The translations under genes and the position numbers were made by a program. This document shows positions 52,157-60,306 of a stretch of 64,000 nucleotides of DNA, in pieces. The stretch is taken from contig NZ_LXET01000038.1 of NCBI RefSeq assembly GCF_001655005.1, positions 1 to 64,000 of the forward strand, written 5' to 3'. Position 1 is the first letter of the stretch. Every line of letters begins with the position of its first letter. Origin of the DNA: Hafnia paralvei ATCC 29927 (lineage in GTDB: Bacteria > Pseudomonadota > Gammaproteobacteria > Enterobacterales > Enterobacteriaceae). The notes under the pieces were generated by a model that saw nothing but the letters and a program-made list of their open reading frames with translations, was not told the origin of the DNA and did not search any database.

Positions 52157-52534
52157 ATGAAATTGATCAAATCAACCCAAATACATCTTTCAGGACTCTG
52201 CGCCGCGCTGTTGTTGAGCGTATCACCTCAGGTTTTTGCACATGCTCATCTTACCGAGCAAACCCCAGCGGCAAAAAGCGTGGTGAGTGCACCCTCCGAA
52301 CTGACTTTGGTGTTTAGCGAGGGAATTGAACCCAGTTTCAGCAAAGTAACGGTGGTTGGCCCTGAAAAGAAAAACATCACAACCGGTAAGCTGTTGGTGA
52401 CAGGCGCCGATAAAACACATGTGTCACTGCCACTCTCCCAGCCGTTGGAGCAGGGCGAATACAATGTTAACTGGAATGTGGTTTCCGTCGATGGACATAA
52501 AACTAAAGGCGAATACACCTTCTCTGTGAAATAA
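52157..52534 (+). CDS. yobA: CopC-domain periplasmic protein YobA
   Basis: A 125-residue CopC-like protein. The signal peptide (MKLIKSTQIHLSGLCAALLL) ends at VFA near residue 28, leaving His29 at the mature N-terminus (HAHLTEQ). This N-terminal His is a Cu(II) ligand in CopC proteins. VSVDGHKTKGEYTFSVK carries the second His. The start is placed at 52157 on signal-peptide and family length. It is the first gene of yobA-yebZ-yebY, as in E. coli, and is thought to act in copper handling with the CopD-like YebZ. Confidence 0.93.
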   Translation: MKLIKSTQIHLSGLCAALLLSVSPQVFAHAHLTEQTPAAKSVVSAPSELTLVFSEGIEPSFSKVTVVGPEKKNITTGKLLVTGADKTHVSLPLSQPLEQGEYNVNWNVVSVDGHKTKGEYTFSVK

Positions 52535-52542
52535 GGCCAATC

Positions 52543-53427
52543 ATGAGTATTGCGGCTCTTTATGTGTTATGCCGCTGGATTCATTTTGCCAGTGCATTAC
52601 AGATATTTGGCCTAGCGCTGTATGTTGGGTGGATCGCTCCACCCAAATTGCGCAACGGCTTGGAAAAGCAGCTTAATCCATTGCGTGGCGTGTGTTTAAC
52701 GCTTTGTGCATTAAGCTCTTGGCTGATAGTGGCATTGCAAGCGGGACTGATGGGGGATGGGTGGGGCGATGCCTTCCAACCTATGATTTGGCTTGCAGTG
52801 ATGCAGACAACCTTTGGTGAGGCGTGGCTGTTCCAACTGATATTCTCTTCACTACTCGTGGCTGTACTTTGCCTCCCAGCAGTTATGCGTCGTGGAATGC
52901 TCATCATATTGGCATTCGCATTGCTTGTTACCTTAGCGCGAACAGGGCATGCCTCGGCAGAGCAAGGCGTTCTCGGTATCGTCCATCGACTGAACAACGG
53001 TGTTCACTTACTCAGTGCAGGATTCTGGTTTGGGGGCTTAGTTCCGTTTGGGTTATGCATTAAAGAATTACAGCGCCAGACCGCGGCGAAAAATTTCGCT
53101 ATGGATGCTGTGATCCGTTACTCACGCTGGGGACACTTGGCTGTGGCATTCGTTATCGCAACGGGGATGGCGAATACTATTTTGATATTAGGTCATTGGC
53201 CGTTGGACTTTAATTCTCTCTATGAGCGTTGGCTGTGGGGGAAAGTCTTGCTGGTGGCCGCGATGGTGGCTATTGCACTGTATAATCGTTATCGCGTGGT
53301 GCGCTCTATTGGCAGCAATCGACAACAAGCTTTTATACTGCTGGCGCGTAATGCGGCGGTAGAGTGGGTATTGGCGTTGCTGGTGTTGGCTGCGGTAAGT
53401 TTTTTCGCCACACAACCGCCAATTTAG
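52543..53427 (+). CDS. yebZ: CopD-family membrane protein YebZ
   Basis: A 294-residue inner-membrane protein with about eight hydrophobic helices. The CopD-type His residues are in RWIHFASALQIFG near the N-terminus, ARTGHASAEQG and IVHRLNNGVHLLSAGFWFGG. It starts eight bases after the yobA stop. CopD proteins are linked to copper import or transfer across the inner membrane, working with CopC. YebZ is the E. coli homologue, though its direct function there is little studied. Confidence 0.92.
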   Translation: MSIAALYVLCRWIHFASALQIFGLALYVGWIAPPKLRNGLEKQLNPLRGVCLTLCALSSWLIVALQAGLMGDGWGDAFQPMIWLAVMQTTFGEAWLFQLIFSSLLVAVLCLPAVMRRGMLIILAFALLVTLARTGHASAEQGVLGIVHRLNNGVHLLSAGFWFGGLVPFGLCIKELQRQTAAKNFAMDAVIRYSRWGHLAVAFVIATGMANTILILGHWPLDFNSLYERWLWGKVLLVAAMVAIALYNRYRVVRSIGSNRQQAFILLARNAAVEWVLALLVLAAVSFFATQPPI

Positions 53428-53472
53428 ATAGGATAGTCTCAGGTTAAGATTGAAATATTGTGGAATTCTGCG

Positions 53473-53826
53473 ATGAAAAAACGTGTTGTATTGACAGGAA
53501 TATTGGCGATTTGGGGCTGTACCGTATCAGGCAGTGCTTTGGCTGCTCGCACAGTGGAAACCGTGAGCAAGGCTCAGTTTGGTAAACAATGGGCTTTTGT
53601 CAAAGAAGAAGTGCAATTGCAATGTACTAAAGATCACGCGTTGTTTGTGATCAACGCCAGTACGTTGGCGCAGTATCCGCTCGATGAGAAAGCGGCAGAA
53701 TTGGTCAAAACAAAAAAAATGGCTGCTCAGCCGCTAGAAACTATTCTGTTAGACGACCCAGATAATGCGGGGCATAAAATGAGCGTGGCTCCTTTCATTG
53801 AGCGTGCGCAGCAACTTTGTCAGTAG
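53473..53826 (+). CDS. yebY: YebY family exported protein (DUF2511)
   Basis: A 117-residue protein with a signal peptide (MKKRVVLTGILAIWGCTVSG, cleavage near ALA). QFGKQWAFVKEEVQLQC and the C-terminal MSVAPFIERAQQLCQ match YebY; two Cys in the mature part may form a disulfide. The start at 53473 gives a proper signal peptide; five upstream in-frame codons are not needed. It is third in the yobA-yebZ-yebY operon, which suggests a copper-related periplasmic role. A terminator follows. Confidence 0.9.
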   Translation: MKKRVVLTGILAIWGCTVSGSALAARTVETVSKAQFGKQWAFVKEEVQLQCTKDHALFVINASTLAQYPLDEKAAELVKTKKMAAQPLETILLDDPDNAGHKMSVAPFIERAQQLCQ

Positions 53827-53851
53827 ATACTGTGGCTCATCTGAACCAAAT

Positions 53852-53878
53852 GAAGCGGCAACGAAGCCGCTTCTTTTT
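53852..53878 (+). terminator. Rho-independent terminator of the yobA-yebZ-yebY operon
   Basis: The perfect stem GAAGCGGC / GCCGCTTC with a 6-nt loop is followed by a T-run. Confidence 0.9.
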
Positions 53879-53903
53879 GTTTATGGGAACGGAATGATGT
53901 TAG

Positions 53904-53925
53904 GTGGCACCTGCCAGCGTGCCAC
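53904..53925. repeat. inverted repeat past the DUF4060-like gene
   Basis: GTGGCAC / GTGCCAC with an 8-nt spacer lies between convergent genes. It may help terminate the minus-strand gene, though no T-run follows. Confidence 0.45.
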
Positions 53926-53935
53926 TGAGTGTGAT

Positions 53936-54178
53936 TTATGCTGCGGCTGGCATACCGCATAGTTTGGTTAAACTTCGAGCGCCAACCATGACGGTGGCAA
54001 CGTAGGATTGACGGCGGGTCACAACTTCCACCGCGATGAGTTTATCTCGATATTTAATATGGTAAGTAGAAGGCCATCCTTGACGGGCAAGGCCATAGGC
54101 TTTGGCATGCTGATCGATCGCTGCATGCGCGACAACGAGGTGAGAGAAGTTTGTATCGCCTTTAATGATTCGCTTCAT
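53936..54178 (-). CDS. small DUF4060-like protein
   Basis: An 80-residue soluble basic protein (MKRIIKGDTNFSHLVVAHAA, then VEVVTRRQSYVATVMVGARS). The opening KRIIKGD and the motif SYVATVMVGARSL resemble DUF4060 proteins of enterobacteria and their prophages, from memory. The start at 54178 has CGGAG five bases upstream; an upstream in-frame start was rejected. Function is unknown. No other phage genes are nearby. Confidence 0.7.
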   Translation of the reverse strand: MKRIIKGDTNFSHLVVAHAAIDQHAKAYGLARQGWPSTYHIKYRDKLIAVEVVTRRQSYVATVMVGARSLTKLCGMPAAA

Positions 54179-54484
54179 AGAGGCTCCGTAATACATAAAT
54201 CCATCAAATTATTAGTCTGTCAGTACTAAGCTGACCTCTTTGTTATAGCACCAATATCAATAACATTGCAGCATGACTTTTTTATGACACGATCCGGATC
54301 GGTTTTAACGAAGCAAAGTGCTTATTTATTGAACAGCTATTTTGTATATCTCTCGCAAATTGTCATCGCTGGGACGAAAAAGATCTTTTAGGGTGATCCC
54401 AAAGATCCTTTTATGAATTAGCACAACGAAATTGGTGGTAAGGATGCTAGTCTGGTACTAGGCATCACATAAAAAGGATATGTT

Positions 54485-55441
54485 ATGACACCAATATTCA
54501 CGTTGACGCTAGCGCCTTCCTTAGACACTTCCACAACCACTGCTAAGCTGTATCCCGATGGCAAATTGCGATGTTCTGAACCTATCTATGAACCCGGCGG
54601 CGGCGGTATTAATGTGGCGCGCGCTATTGCTCATCTTGGTGGAAAAGCCTGCGCTATTTTTCCTGCAGGAGGTCCAACCGGACAGCATTTGGCTGAGCTA
54701 TTACAACAAGAACGTGTAGAGATCCAAACCGTAAAAACTCAGGCATGGACTCGACAAAATATGCATGTTCACACTGAAGTGACGTGTGAGCAGTATCGTT
54801 TTGTGATGCCGGGTGCCAAATTAACTACGCAGGAGTTTGAGCAATTGCGTGAATGCGTGTTAGCGCTTCCACATGGCAGTATTCTAGTCATCAGCGGTAG
54901 TCTACCTGAAGGTGTTACGGTGGCCGAATTACAGTCACTCATACGCTTAGCGCAAACGAAAGGCATTGAGTGCGTGCTAGATAGTTCGGGGCAGGCGCTG
55001 ATAGCGGGGCTCGAAGTTGGCGGTCTGTTGCTGGTTAAGCCTAATCAGAAAGAACTTTCTGAGCTTAGCGGTAAAGATTTGCTTGAGGAGCCAAGTTCAG
55101 TGTTAGAAGCGGCTCAGTCGATTGTCGCTGCCGGTAAGTCAAAATATGTTGTGGTTTCTCTTGGGGCTCAAGGCGCGCTAGCGGTGGCGCAGAACCACTG
55201 GGTTCAGGTGGTTCCACCGCCGGTAAAAATGCGGAGTACCGTAGGGGCGGGCGACAGTATGGTGGGGGCAATGGTGCTGAAGTTATCACAGCAGGCCGAC
55301 TTACTGGATATTGCGCGCTATGGGGTAGCAGCAGGCAGTGCTGCTACGCTCAATAAAGGAACTCGCTTATGTCAGCAGCACGATGTTAATGCTCTGTACG
55401 GCTATCTTTGCCAGCAACAGACACCGCTTAACGATGTGTAG
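54485..55441 (+). CDS. pfkB: 6-phosphofructokinase II
   Basis: A 318-residue ribokinase-family sugar kinase matching E. coli PfkB. Motifs are LTLAPSLDTSTT, YEPGGGGINVARAIAHLGG (substrate binding), DSSGQALIAGL, LVKPNQKELSEL and STVGAGDSMVGAMVLKL, with the catalytic Asp near residue 256. It phosphorylates fructose 6-phosphate to the 1,6-bisphosphate as the minor isozyme. AAAGGA precedes the ATG. It is not adjacent to its E. coli neighbours yniB/yniC here. Confidence 0.95.
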   Translation: MTPIFTLTLAPSLDTSTTTAKLYPDGKLRCSEPIYEPGGGGINVARAIAHLGGKACAIFPAGGPTGQHLAELLQQERVEIQTVKTQAWTRQNMHVHTEVTCEQYRFVMPGAKLTTQEFEQLRECVLALPHGSILVISGSLPEGVTVAELQSLIRLAQTKGIECVLDSSGQALIAGLEVGGLLLVKPNQKELSELSGKDLLEEPSSVLEAAQSIVAAGKSKYVVVSLGAQGALAVAQNHWVQVVPPPVKMRSTVGAGDSMVGAMVLKLSQQADLLDIARYGVAAGSAATLNKGTRLCQQHDVNALYGYLCQQQTPLNDV

Positions 55442-55455
55442 CTTGCCAATTCATA

Positions 55456-55478
55456 CTACCCATCATTGAGATGGGTAG
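55456..55478. terminator. hairpin between pfkB and the 44-residue gene
   Basis: The perfect 9-bp stem CTACCCATC / GATGGGTAG with a 5-nt loop lies between convergent genes; no T-run. Confidence 0.5.
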
Positions 55479-55483
55479 AAAAC

Positions 55484-55618
55484 TTAGTCCATCACCGTTT
55501 TATATAAGATGAGCAATGTACCTATTGCACCTTCAAATGTTGATCTCATGACAAAACCAGACATCAATAAGAACAGACCACATCCCACTATCATCCAAAA
55601 ATAAAATTGCTTAATCAT
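55484..55618 (-). CDS. small membrane protein, 44 residues
   Basis: An ORF of 44 codons: MIKQFYFWMIVGCGLFLLMS, then GFVMRSTFEGAIGTLLILYK and a short tail. Two hydrophobic stretches (about 4-23 and 29-40) suggest a membrane-embedded peptide. A GAGG about ten bases before the ATG is acceptable. It lies just downstream of yobH on the same strand. In E. coli that neighbourhood holds mgrB, but this sequence lacks the MgrB Cys pattern, so it is not MgrB. Function is unknown. Confidence 0.55.
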   Translation of the reverse strand: MIKQFYFWMIVGCGLFLLMSGFVMRSTFEGAIGTLLILYKTVMD

Positions 55619-55736
55619 GACTTCTACATCCTCTAATGCAGTCATGATCTTAACATATTCATATTATGAATGTTTAAAAGTGGATGCATTTTTACTTACG
55701 TATTGGTTGACGTTATACAGAGGGCTATGTTGTTTG

Positions 55737-55961
55737 TTAATCAACGATGTTGCTAACTTTCTTAAAAATAGGGCATTCAGCTACCCCCATTACGCCATTT
55801 GATGAGTGCAGATAATCTGCTGCTACGATAGAGCGCGCTGTTAAGTATTTACACTTCAAACCAAGACCAGCAACAGTTTTATGGCTGCCGATAAGGATGC
55901 CATAGCCAGATAAAAATAGCGTTACATAGGTGAGTACAAATACTGCCAGAATGGTTTTCAA
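55737..55961 (-). CDS. yobH: YobH-like small exported protein
   Basis: A 74-residue protein with an N-terminal hydrophobic segment (about 3-20). It aligns with E. coli YobH over LSGYGILIGSHKTVAGLGLK, the CKYLTARS block, YLHSSNGVMGVAECP and the end SNIVD. The mature part has two Cys (CKYL, AECP). Translation appears to begin at a TTG with GGGG seven bases upstream; no ATG fits. In E. coli yobH is near mgrB and kdgR, neither of which is seen here. Function is unknown. Confidence 0.85.
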   Translation of the reverse strand: MKTILAVFVLTYVTLFLSGYGILIGSHKTVAGLGLKCKYLTARSIVAADYLHSSNGVMGVAECPIFKKVSNIVD

Positions 55962-56300
55962 ACCGAAGTCCCCTGAGCTTTAGAAAAGTTGTAATAAACA
56001 TAGCAAGTATCTGATGGGGGGCGTCTATAGCCTAATTCTTAATGTGCAGCGGTCAGAAATTGCCCAATAGTACGACGTTGTAGAGCTGGTACCTTGCACT
56101 GTAATTTGTTGTTTTTGAAAGTTTATTCAAAATTTTTTGGTAAAAGCTAAAAATTATTTTTATAAAATTTCATTTTTTTAAATAAAGTGACATTTAAAAC
56201 TATTAAAATAGTCATCTACGAAGTATTTAGCTGATGTAAATCAAGTTTATCTTTCCCTTTAGTAAGTACTCTCAAAGTGAATAATAAATGGAGGTTACAT
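55962..56300. other. intergenic region upstream of yobH
   Basis: About 340 bp, AT-rich toward the right, between divergent yobH and the 100-residue exported protein. No gene, repeat or recognised site seen. Confidence 0.4.
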
Positions 56301-56603
56301 ATGCTTAGGAATAGAGCATGGGTTGCAGCGATGGTATTTGCTCTGGCGCTTAATTCATCGGTAAGTGCCAACAAGGGCACCATACGTTTCGTTGGCGTTC
56401 TCGTTGAGTCTGGGTGTGAAATCACCCCTACAGTCAAAGGTTTTCATTCGTCATGTTATCAGGATGGCGACTATCAAAATCGCGCATATGAAGCGCTAAA
56501 ATCGGGAGATCAGGTTGTTTTACCCTCCAACGTGGCTAATGTGCGGCTACAACCTATAGTGGGTCATCCAAACTTGGGACATTTAGTGATTAGCTATCAT
56601 TAA
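56301..56603 (+). CDS. small exported fimbrial-subunit-like protein
   Basis: A 100-residue protein with a signal peptide (MLRNRAWVAAMVFALALNSS, cleavage near VSA). The mature protein begins NKGTIRFVGVLVESGCEITP, which resembles the first strand of type 1 fimbrial subunits (G-I-F-G-----GC). It then has a second Cys (SSCYQDG) but is far shorter than a pilin. No chaperone or usher gene is nearby. GGAGG lies six bases before the ATG at 56301. It may be a pilin-derived periplasmic protein or a stand-alone family; role unknown. Confidence 0.7.
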   Translation: MLRNRAWVAAMVFALALNSSVSANKGTIRFVGVLVESGCEITPTVKGFHSSCYQDGDYQNRAYEALKSGDQVVLPSNVANVRLQPIVGHPNLGHLVISYH

Positions 56604-56789
56604 CTATTCTGCCGGTTGGGTGCTGCCAGACTCTTCTATTTTGGTAGCACTCACCTCAATTGCTTTAAGATTTTTCTCCTTGAGCCGCTATTGTAAAGTC
56701 CGGATAGTGCGTGAATGCGATCACACTAACGGCAAAACGCAGATTATTCACACCGTGTATGATCGCTGCCAATAAAGGGGAATCATTCA

Positions 56790-57134
56790 ATGAAAAAAAT
56801 ATTAACTGCTGCGTTATTAATAGCGCTGGCCGGGTGTAGTAGTCCCGAATCAATAACTGCGAATAAACACCAAGTCATGGATTTAAAGATAAGCCGAGCA
56901 GCCGGTATTTATTCTCAGTGCCTAAATAAAAAGTGGTCTCATATTAATCCGGCTACCCGTTATTATAACAATAATAACACACACACGATTGCCAGTTACT
57001 TAGACGGGCAGGGTGAGATGGCTTCGGCCAAAATTCAAACTATCAGCGATAACCAATCTGACGTGGAGATTTTCTTGACATCGCGCGGCAACAGCCAACA
57101 AGCCTTGCTGGAAGCGGCGAAATCCTGCGTATAA
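56790..57134 (+). CDS. small lipoprotein, unknown function
   Basis: A 114-residue protein with a clear lipoprotein signal (MKKILTAALLIALAGCSS, lipidated Cys16). The residue after Cys is Ser, so outer-membrane sorting is expected. The mature part includes SQCLNKKWSHINPATRYYNN with a short Asn run, and a C-terminal Cys (AAKSCV). AAAGGGG lies ten bases before the ATG. No family recognised. Confidence 0.8.
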   Translation: MKKILTAALLIALAGCSSPESITANKHQVMDLKISRAAGIYSQCLNKKWSHINPATRYYNNNNTHTIASYLDGQGEMASAKIQTISDNQSDVEIFLTSRGNSQQALLEAAKSCV

Positions 57135-57158
57135 CGAGCGCGATTGAATGCCTATGTT

Positions 57159-57356
57159 TTAGCTGAGAGCCCATTGTTCAACGACGTTATAGATAATTAA
57201 AAGCATCAATAGCGCAACACATGACATCATGAGTCTGCTGCATAAATAATGGCGTTTTGACCAAAAGACCCAAAGTGAAAGTGTCCCTAATAATAGGGTT
57301 ATTGGATAAAAGATAAAAAGACTTGCCCAAATAATGACTAATCCATCGTGGAGCAT
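57159..57356 (-). CDS. small membrane protein, unknown
   Basis: A 65-residue hydrophobic protein (MLHDGLVIIWASLFIFYPIT ... VALLMLLIIYNVVEQWALS) with two predicted membrane helices at about 5-30 and 40-58 separated by basic residues (WSKRHYLCSR). The Shine-Dalgarno sequence is weak for this ATG; an upstream GTG would add nine residues. No family recognised. Confidence 0.5.
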   Translation of the reverse strand: MLHDGLVIIWASLFIFYPITLLLGTLSLWVFWSKRHYLCSRLMMSCVALLMLLIIYNVVEQWALS

Positions 57357-57405
57357 AATGACGGTTCTCGAGTGCCTTGCCACCTAAGCGACAAGGCTTA
57401 GCGAA

Positions 57406-57801
57406 TTAGCTGAAGAATTTACCCTTAAGTATATCTAAGCCTGCGTTGACCAGCGAATTTCCCTGTGGAATTTCACCATTAGGTGATAAGCCATCGATCA
57501 GCTTAGGTAAATATGTTGCAAGCAGTTGCGATGCACTCTCAGCATTAATGCCGAGTGAGCTTGCAAGGGCAGTAATAGATTCAATGCTAAATACATTCTG
57601 AACCTGTTCGCCGGAAATCGGTTGGTTATTACCTGTACCGATCCAAGATTCAATAATGCTTCCTAGGCTTTGGCTTTTAAATTTCTCGATCAACGCGGTT
57701 ATACCACCTTGTTGTTCTACCCAAGCCATAATTGCTTTGATTTGATCTGCATTCTTGCCTTGACCGCCTAGCATTCCGCCTAAACTATCCAGTAATCCCA
57801 T
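57406..57801 (-). CDS. YidB-family (DUF937) protein
   Basis: A 131-residue soluble protein. It begins MGLLDSLGGMLGGQGKNADQ and contains WVEQQGGITALIEKFKSQSL, GNNQPISGEQVQNVFS and ASQLLATYLPKLIDGLSPNG, all typical of the YidB/DUF937 family. Function is unknown. It is transcribed divergently from osmE across 248 bp. Confidence 0.88.
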   Translation of the reverse strand: MGLLDSLGGMLGGQGKNADQIKAIMAWVEQQGGITALIEKFKSQSLGSIIESWIGTGNNQPISGEQVQNVFSIESITALASSLGINAESASQLLATYLPKLIDGLSPNGEIPQGNSLVNAGLDILKGKFFS

Positions 57802-58049
57802 GATATGACTCCAAACTTGGTAAATAAAGAAAACCTTATACTTCGTGAAGACAGTATACCGCGCGTGGCATTGAAGCCAATTAGCAAAGTAGGGTTAATC
57901 ATCGTTTATTAGGGCAAAATTTCATCACTATTTCGACTTTAGGATCAATCCGAAAAGAAAGGTTCTTAAGGAAAAAAGGACTGAGTATTTGAATAATCTT
58001 GATTCTTCTCCTAGGCTTATAGAACACAATAGCTACAAGGAATGAGAGA

Positions 58050-58388
58050 ATGAAATATACCAAATCAGCTGTTATGGGAATCGCTGCGGTAGCAGCGGCA
58101 TTTGCTATTTCGGCTTGTAGTACTTACGATCGTGCAGCAAGTTATGTTACTGAGCCCGTCGTTAAAGATGTAAAAGTAGGTATGACTAAACAACAAGTGG
58201 TGGATATTGCAGGTCAGCCTGCAACAAGCATCACCATGGTAAATGCGCGCGGGACGTGTAGCACCTACCTAATTACAGGTACAGATAAAAAACCACAAAA
58301 CTACTTTGTAAGCTTTGATGATACCGGCAAAGTATTGAATAAGGGTTACCAGTCTTGCGCTGAGTACGATACTAACCCGCAAAAATAA
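58050..58388 (+). CDS. osmE: osmotically inducible lipoprotein OsmE
   Basis: A 112-residue lipoprotein of the SmpA/OmlA fold. The lipidated Cys is at residue 23 (ISACSTYDR). PVVKDVKVGMTKQQVVDIAG and ARGTCSTYLI match E. coli OsmE, as do FDDTGKVLNKGYQSCAEYDT and the last residues. In E. coli it is induced by high osmolarity and entry into stationary phase. AAGGA lies eight bases before the ATG. A terminator follows. Confidence 0.95.
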   Translation: MKYTKSAVMGIAAVAAAFAISACSTYDRAASYVTEPVVKDVKVGMTKQQVVDIAGQPATSITMVNARGTCSTYLITGTDKKPQNYFVSFDDTGKVLNKGYQSCAEYDTNPQK

Positions 58389-58420
58389 AATCAGGTGATA
58401 GTAATAAATTCGCGTTGACT

Positions 58421-58446
58421 AAGCGGCTCTTTGGAGCCGCTTTTAT
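58421..58446 (+). terminator. Rho-independent terminator of osmE
   Basis: The perfect 9-bp stem AAGCGGCTC / GAGCCGCTT with a 4-nt loop is followed by TTA and further T. Confidence 0.85.
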
Positions 58447-58657
58447 TTCCTTATTTTACCAATGGTTATTTATTGCGCGCCATTTAGACTATAAATTGAC
58501 ATAAATATAAAATCTCACTAAGCTCCAATTCAACACCGATAAATATCTGTGCGTAAGCGTTCACGTCATTCAACGCGTTTAATTCTGTTTGCTATTTAAG
58601 CAGGAGAGAAGGCGTTTCTATTAGGCTTTCTCTCAGCTGTTTTGGAGTTAGCACTGT

Positions 58658-59854
58658 ATGTCACATCCCGTTTTTGTTAGTACACCCAAAGCAAATCATG
58701 CGCTGTTTCCTTTGACGTCGGCTGTTTTTCTTACTTATCTCACCGTAGGATTACCTTTACCTGTTATTCCATTGTACGTGCATAACCAGCTTGGTATGAG
58801 TAATACCATGGTGGGGATCGCAGTCGGTACGCAGTTTTTGGCAACCGTGTTTACACGTGGCTATGCGGGACGCCTTGCGGATCAGCAAGGAGCCAAACGC
58901 TCAACCTTACAAGGAATGCTGGCGTGCTCTTTGGCTGGAGTGGCTTATCTCTTGGCTGCGTTGCTACCTGCTGAAGCCATGACCAAGTTTGTCATTCTGC
59001 TCGTTGGTCGATTAGTGCTGGGATTTGGTGAAAGCCAACTTTTGACCGGAAACCTCACCTGGGGACTTGGCCTTTTGGGTCCTTCGCGTTCAGGCAAGGT
59101 AATGTCTTGGACGGGCATGGCTATTTATGGCGCATTGGCTGCCGGAGCACCGCTCGGGCTGCTTTTGAATCAGCATTGGGGGTTCGCAGCGTTGGGGATT
59201 TCCACTTTAATTTTACCGCTGGTGGCCATACTCATTAATTTTAAAGTCAAGGCGGTGGAACCTCATGCAGGACAACGTATACCTATGTGGAGAATGCTGG
59301 GGAAAATTTGGCAACCCGGTGTCGCTTTAGCGTTACAAGGTGTAGGTTTTGCCGTTATTGGAACCTTTATTTCACTTTTTTTTGGTTCTCATGGCTGGGG
59401 GCATGCCGGTTTAGCACTGACCTGTTTTGGGCTTTCTTTTGTCTTAATGCGGGTATTATTTGGCCAATTACCCGATCGCGCAGGGGGGATAAAAGTGGCA
59501 ATCGCCTCTTTATTAGTGGAAACCGTAGGATTAGTTCTTATTTATTTCGCGAGTACGTCGGTTATTGCTTTAATCGGTGCTGCATTGACGGGAGCTGGAT
59601 GTTCGTTGATGTTCCCCGCTTTAGGTGTTGAAGTCGTGAAGCGTGTCCCAGTACATATGCGTGGTACGGCGATGGGCGGATACGCTGCATTTCAGGATGT
59701 CTCGTATGCGATTGCAGGTCCACTGACTGGCATTCTGGCAACCCGCTTAGGCTATTCGTCGGTATTTGCCGTGGGTGCTGCCTGCTCTGCATTAGGGATC
59801 GTGATGATCCTATTATTTATGCGTCCGGTTTCACCGCAAGCAGTAGAGTCATAA
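58658..59854 (+). CDS. MFS transporter, YfcJ/YhhS type
   Basis: A 398-residue major-facilitator protein with about 12 membrane helices. TYLTVGLPLPVIPLYVHNQL at the N-terminus and TRGYAGRLADQQGAKRS (the loop 2-3 motif A) are present, along with LVGRLVLGFGESQLLTGNLT and GRLADQQG-type repeats. These match the YfcJ/YhhS group of enterobacterial MFS exporters, whose substrates are mostly unknown, with arabinose or glyphosate export reported for relatives. The gene lies alone between osmE and a small secreted peptide gene. The Shine-Dalgarno sequence is weak (TTGGAG farther upstream). Confidence 0.9.
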   Translation: MSHPVFVSTPKANHALFPLTSAVFLTYLTVGLPLPVIPLYVHNQLGMSNTMVGIAVGTQFLATVFTRGYAGRLADQQGAKRSTLQGMLACSLAGVAYLLAALLPAEAMTKFVILLVGRLVLGFGESQLLTGNLTWGLGLLGPSRSGKVMSWTGMAIYGALAAGAPLGLLLNQHWGFAALGISTLILPLVAILINFKVKAVEPHAGQRIPMWRMLGKIWQPGVALALQGVGFAVIGTFISLFFGSHGWGHAGLALTCFGLSFVLMRVLFGQLPDRAGGIKVAIASLLVETVGLVLIYFASTSVIALIGAALTGAGCSLMFPALGVEVVKRVPVHMRGTAMGGYAAFQDVSYAIAGPLTGILATRLGYSSVFAVGAACSALGIVMILLFMRPVSPQAVES

Positions 59855-59867
59855 ATTAGACACAAAA

Positions 59868-59891
59868 CTAAGGCCTCGAATGAGGCCTTAG
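59868..59891. terminator. hairpin downstream of MFS gene
   Basis: The perfect 10-bp stem CTAAGGCCTC / GAGGCCTTAG with a 4-nt loop lies between convergent genes. No T-run. Confidence 0.55.
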
Positions 59892-59934
59892 TCGTGGAGA
59901 TAACGTTTAGTTGGAATAAAGCCACTAATGGATG

Positions 59935-60039
59935 TTATCCCGTCCCGCCATATGGGTGGGTTTCCGCCGGGTAAGCCATTGAGATGGCCGGTATTGTGGT
60001 TGAAATAACACCTAACACTAATGAAATCAACTTCTTCAT
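59935..60039 (-). CDS. small secreted peptide, 34 residues
   Basis: A 34-codon ORF with a strong AAGGAG a few bases before the ATG. It encodes a clear Sec signal peptide, MKKLISLVLGVISTTIPAIS followed by MA, leaving a mature peptide of about 12 residues, YPAETHPYGGTG. It lies convergent to the MFS gene and divergent from kbp. I do not recognise a family. A longer frame in another register here has no such start signal. The mature peptide would be periplasmic or released; function unknown. Confidence 0.6.
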   Translation of the reverse strand: MKKLISLVLGVISTTIPAISMAYPAETHPYGGTG

Positions 60040-60306
60040 TTGACTCCTTCATGACCTGCGGTTTAAACACCATATCGCGATGTGAGCACTTGAAGCGTGA
60101 TCTGCTTCACCCTATGAGAAAATGATTTTCCACGGAAATCTAATCCATTGTTATTTAAATAAATTGATGCATTTACATGTCTGGCAAGCTGAAGTGACAA
60201 ACTCGGAGTTGTCTCAGTGCTTCAGCCTATGCATATTCTGCTAGACTCTAAAAAGGTATTTTTTGTGTCTCTCAATACTGTAGTGACACTTTCATTGGAG
60301 GTCTAA

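Noticed and set aside
55484..55618. MgrB homologue beside yobH
   Set aside because: The small membrane peptide there lacks the conserved Cys pattern and the C-terminal sequence of MgrB.
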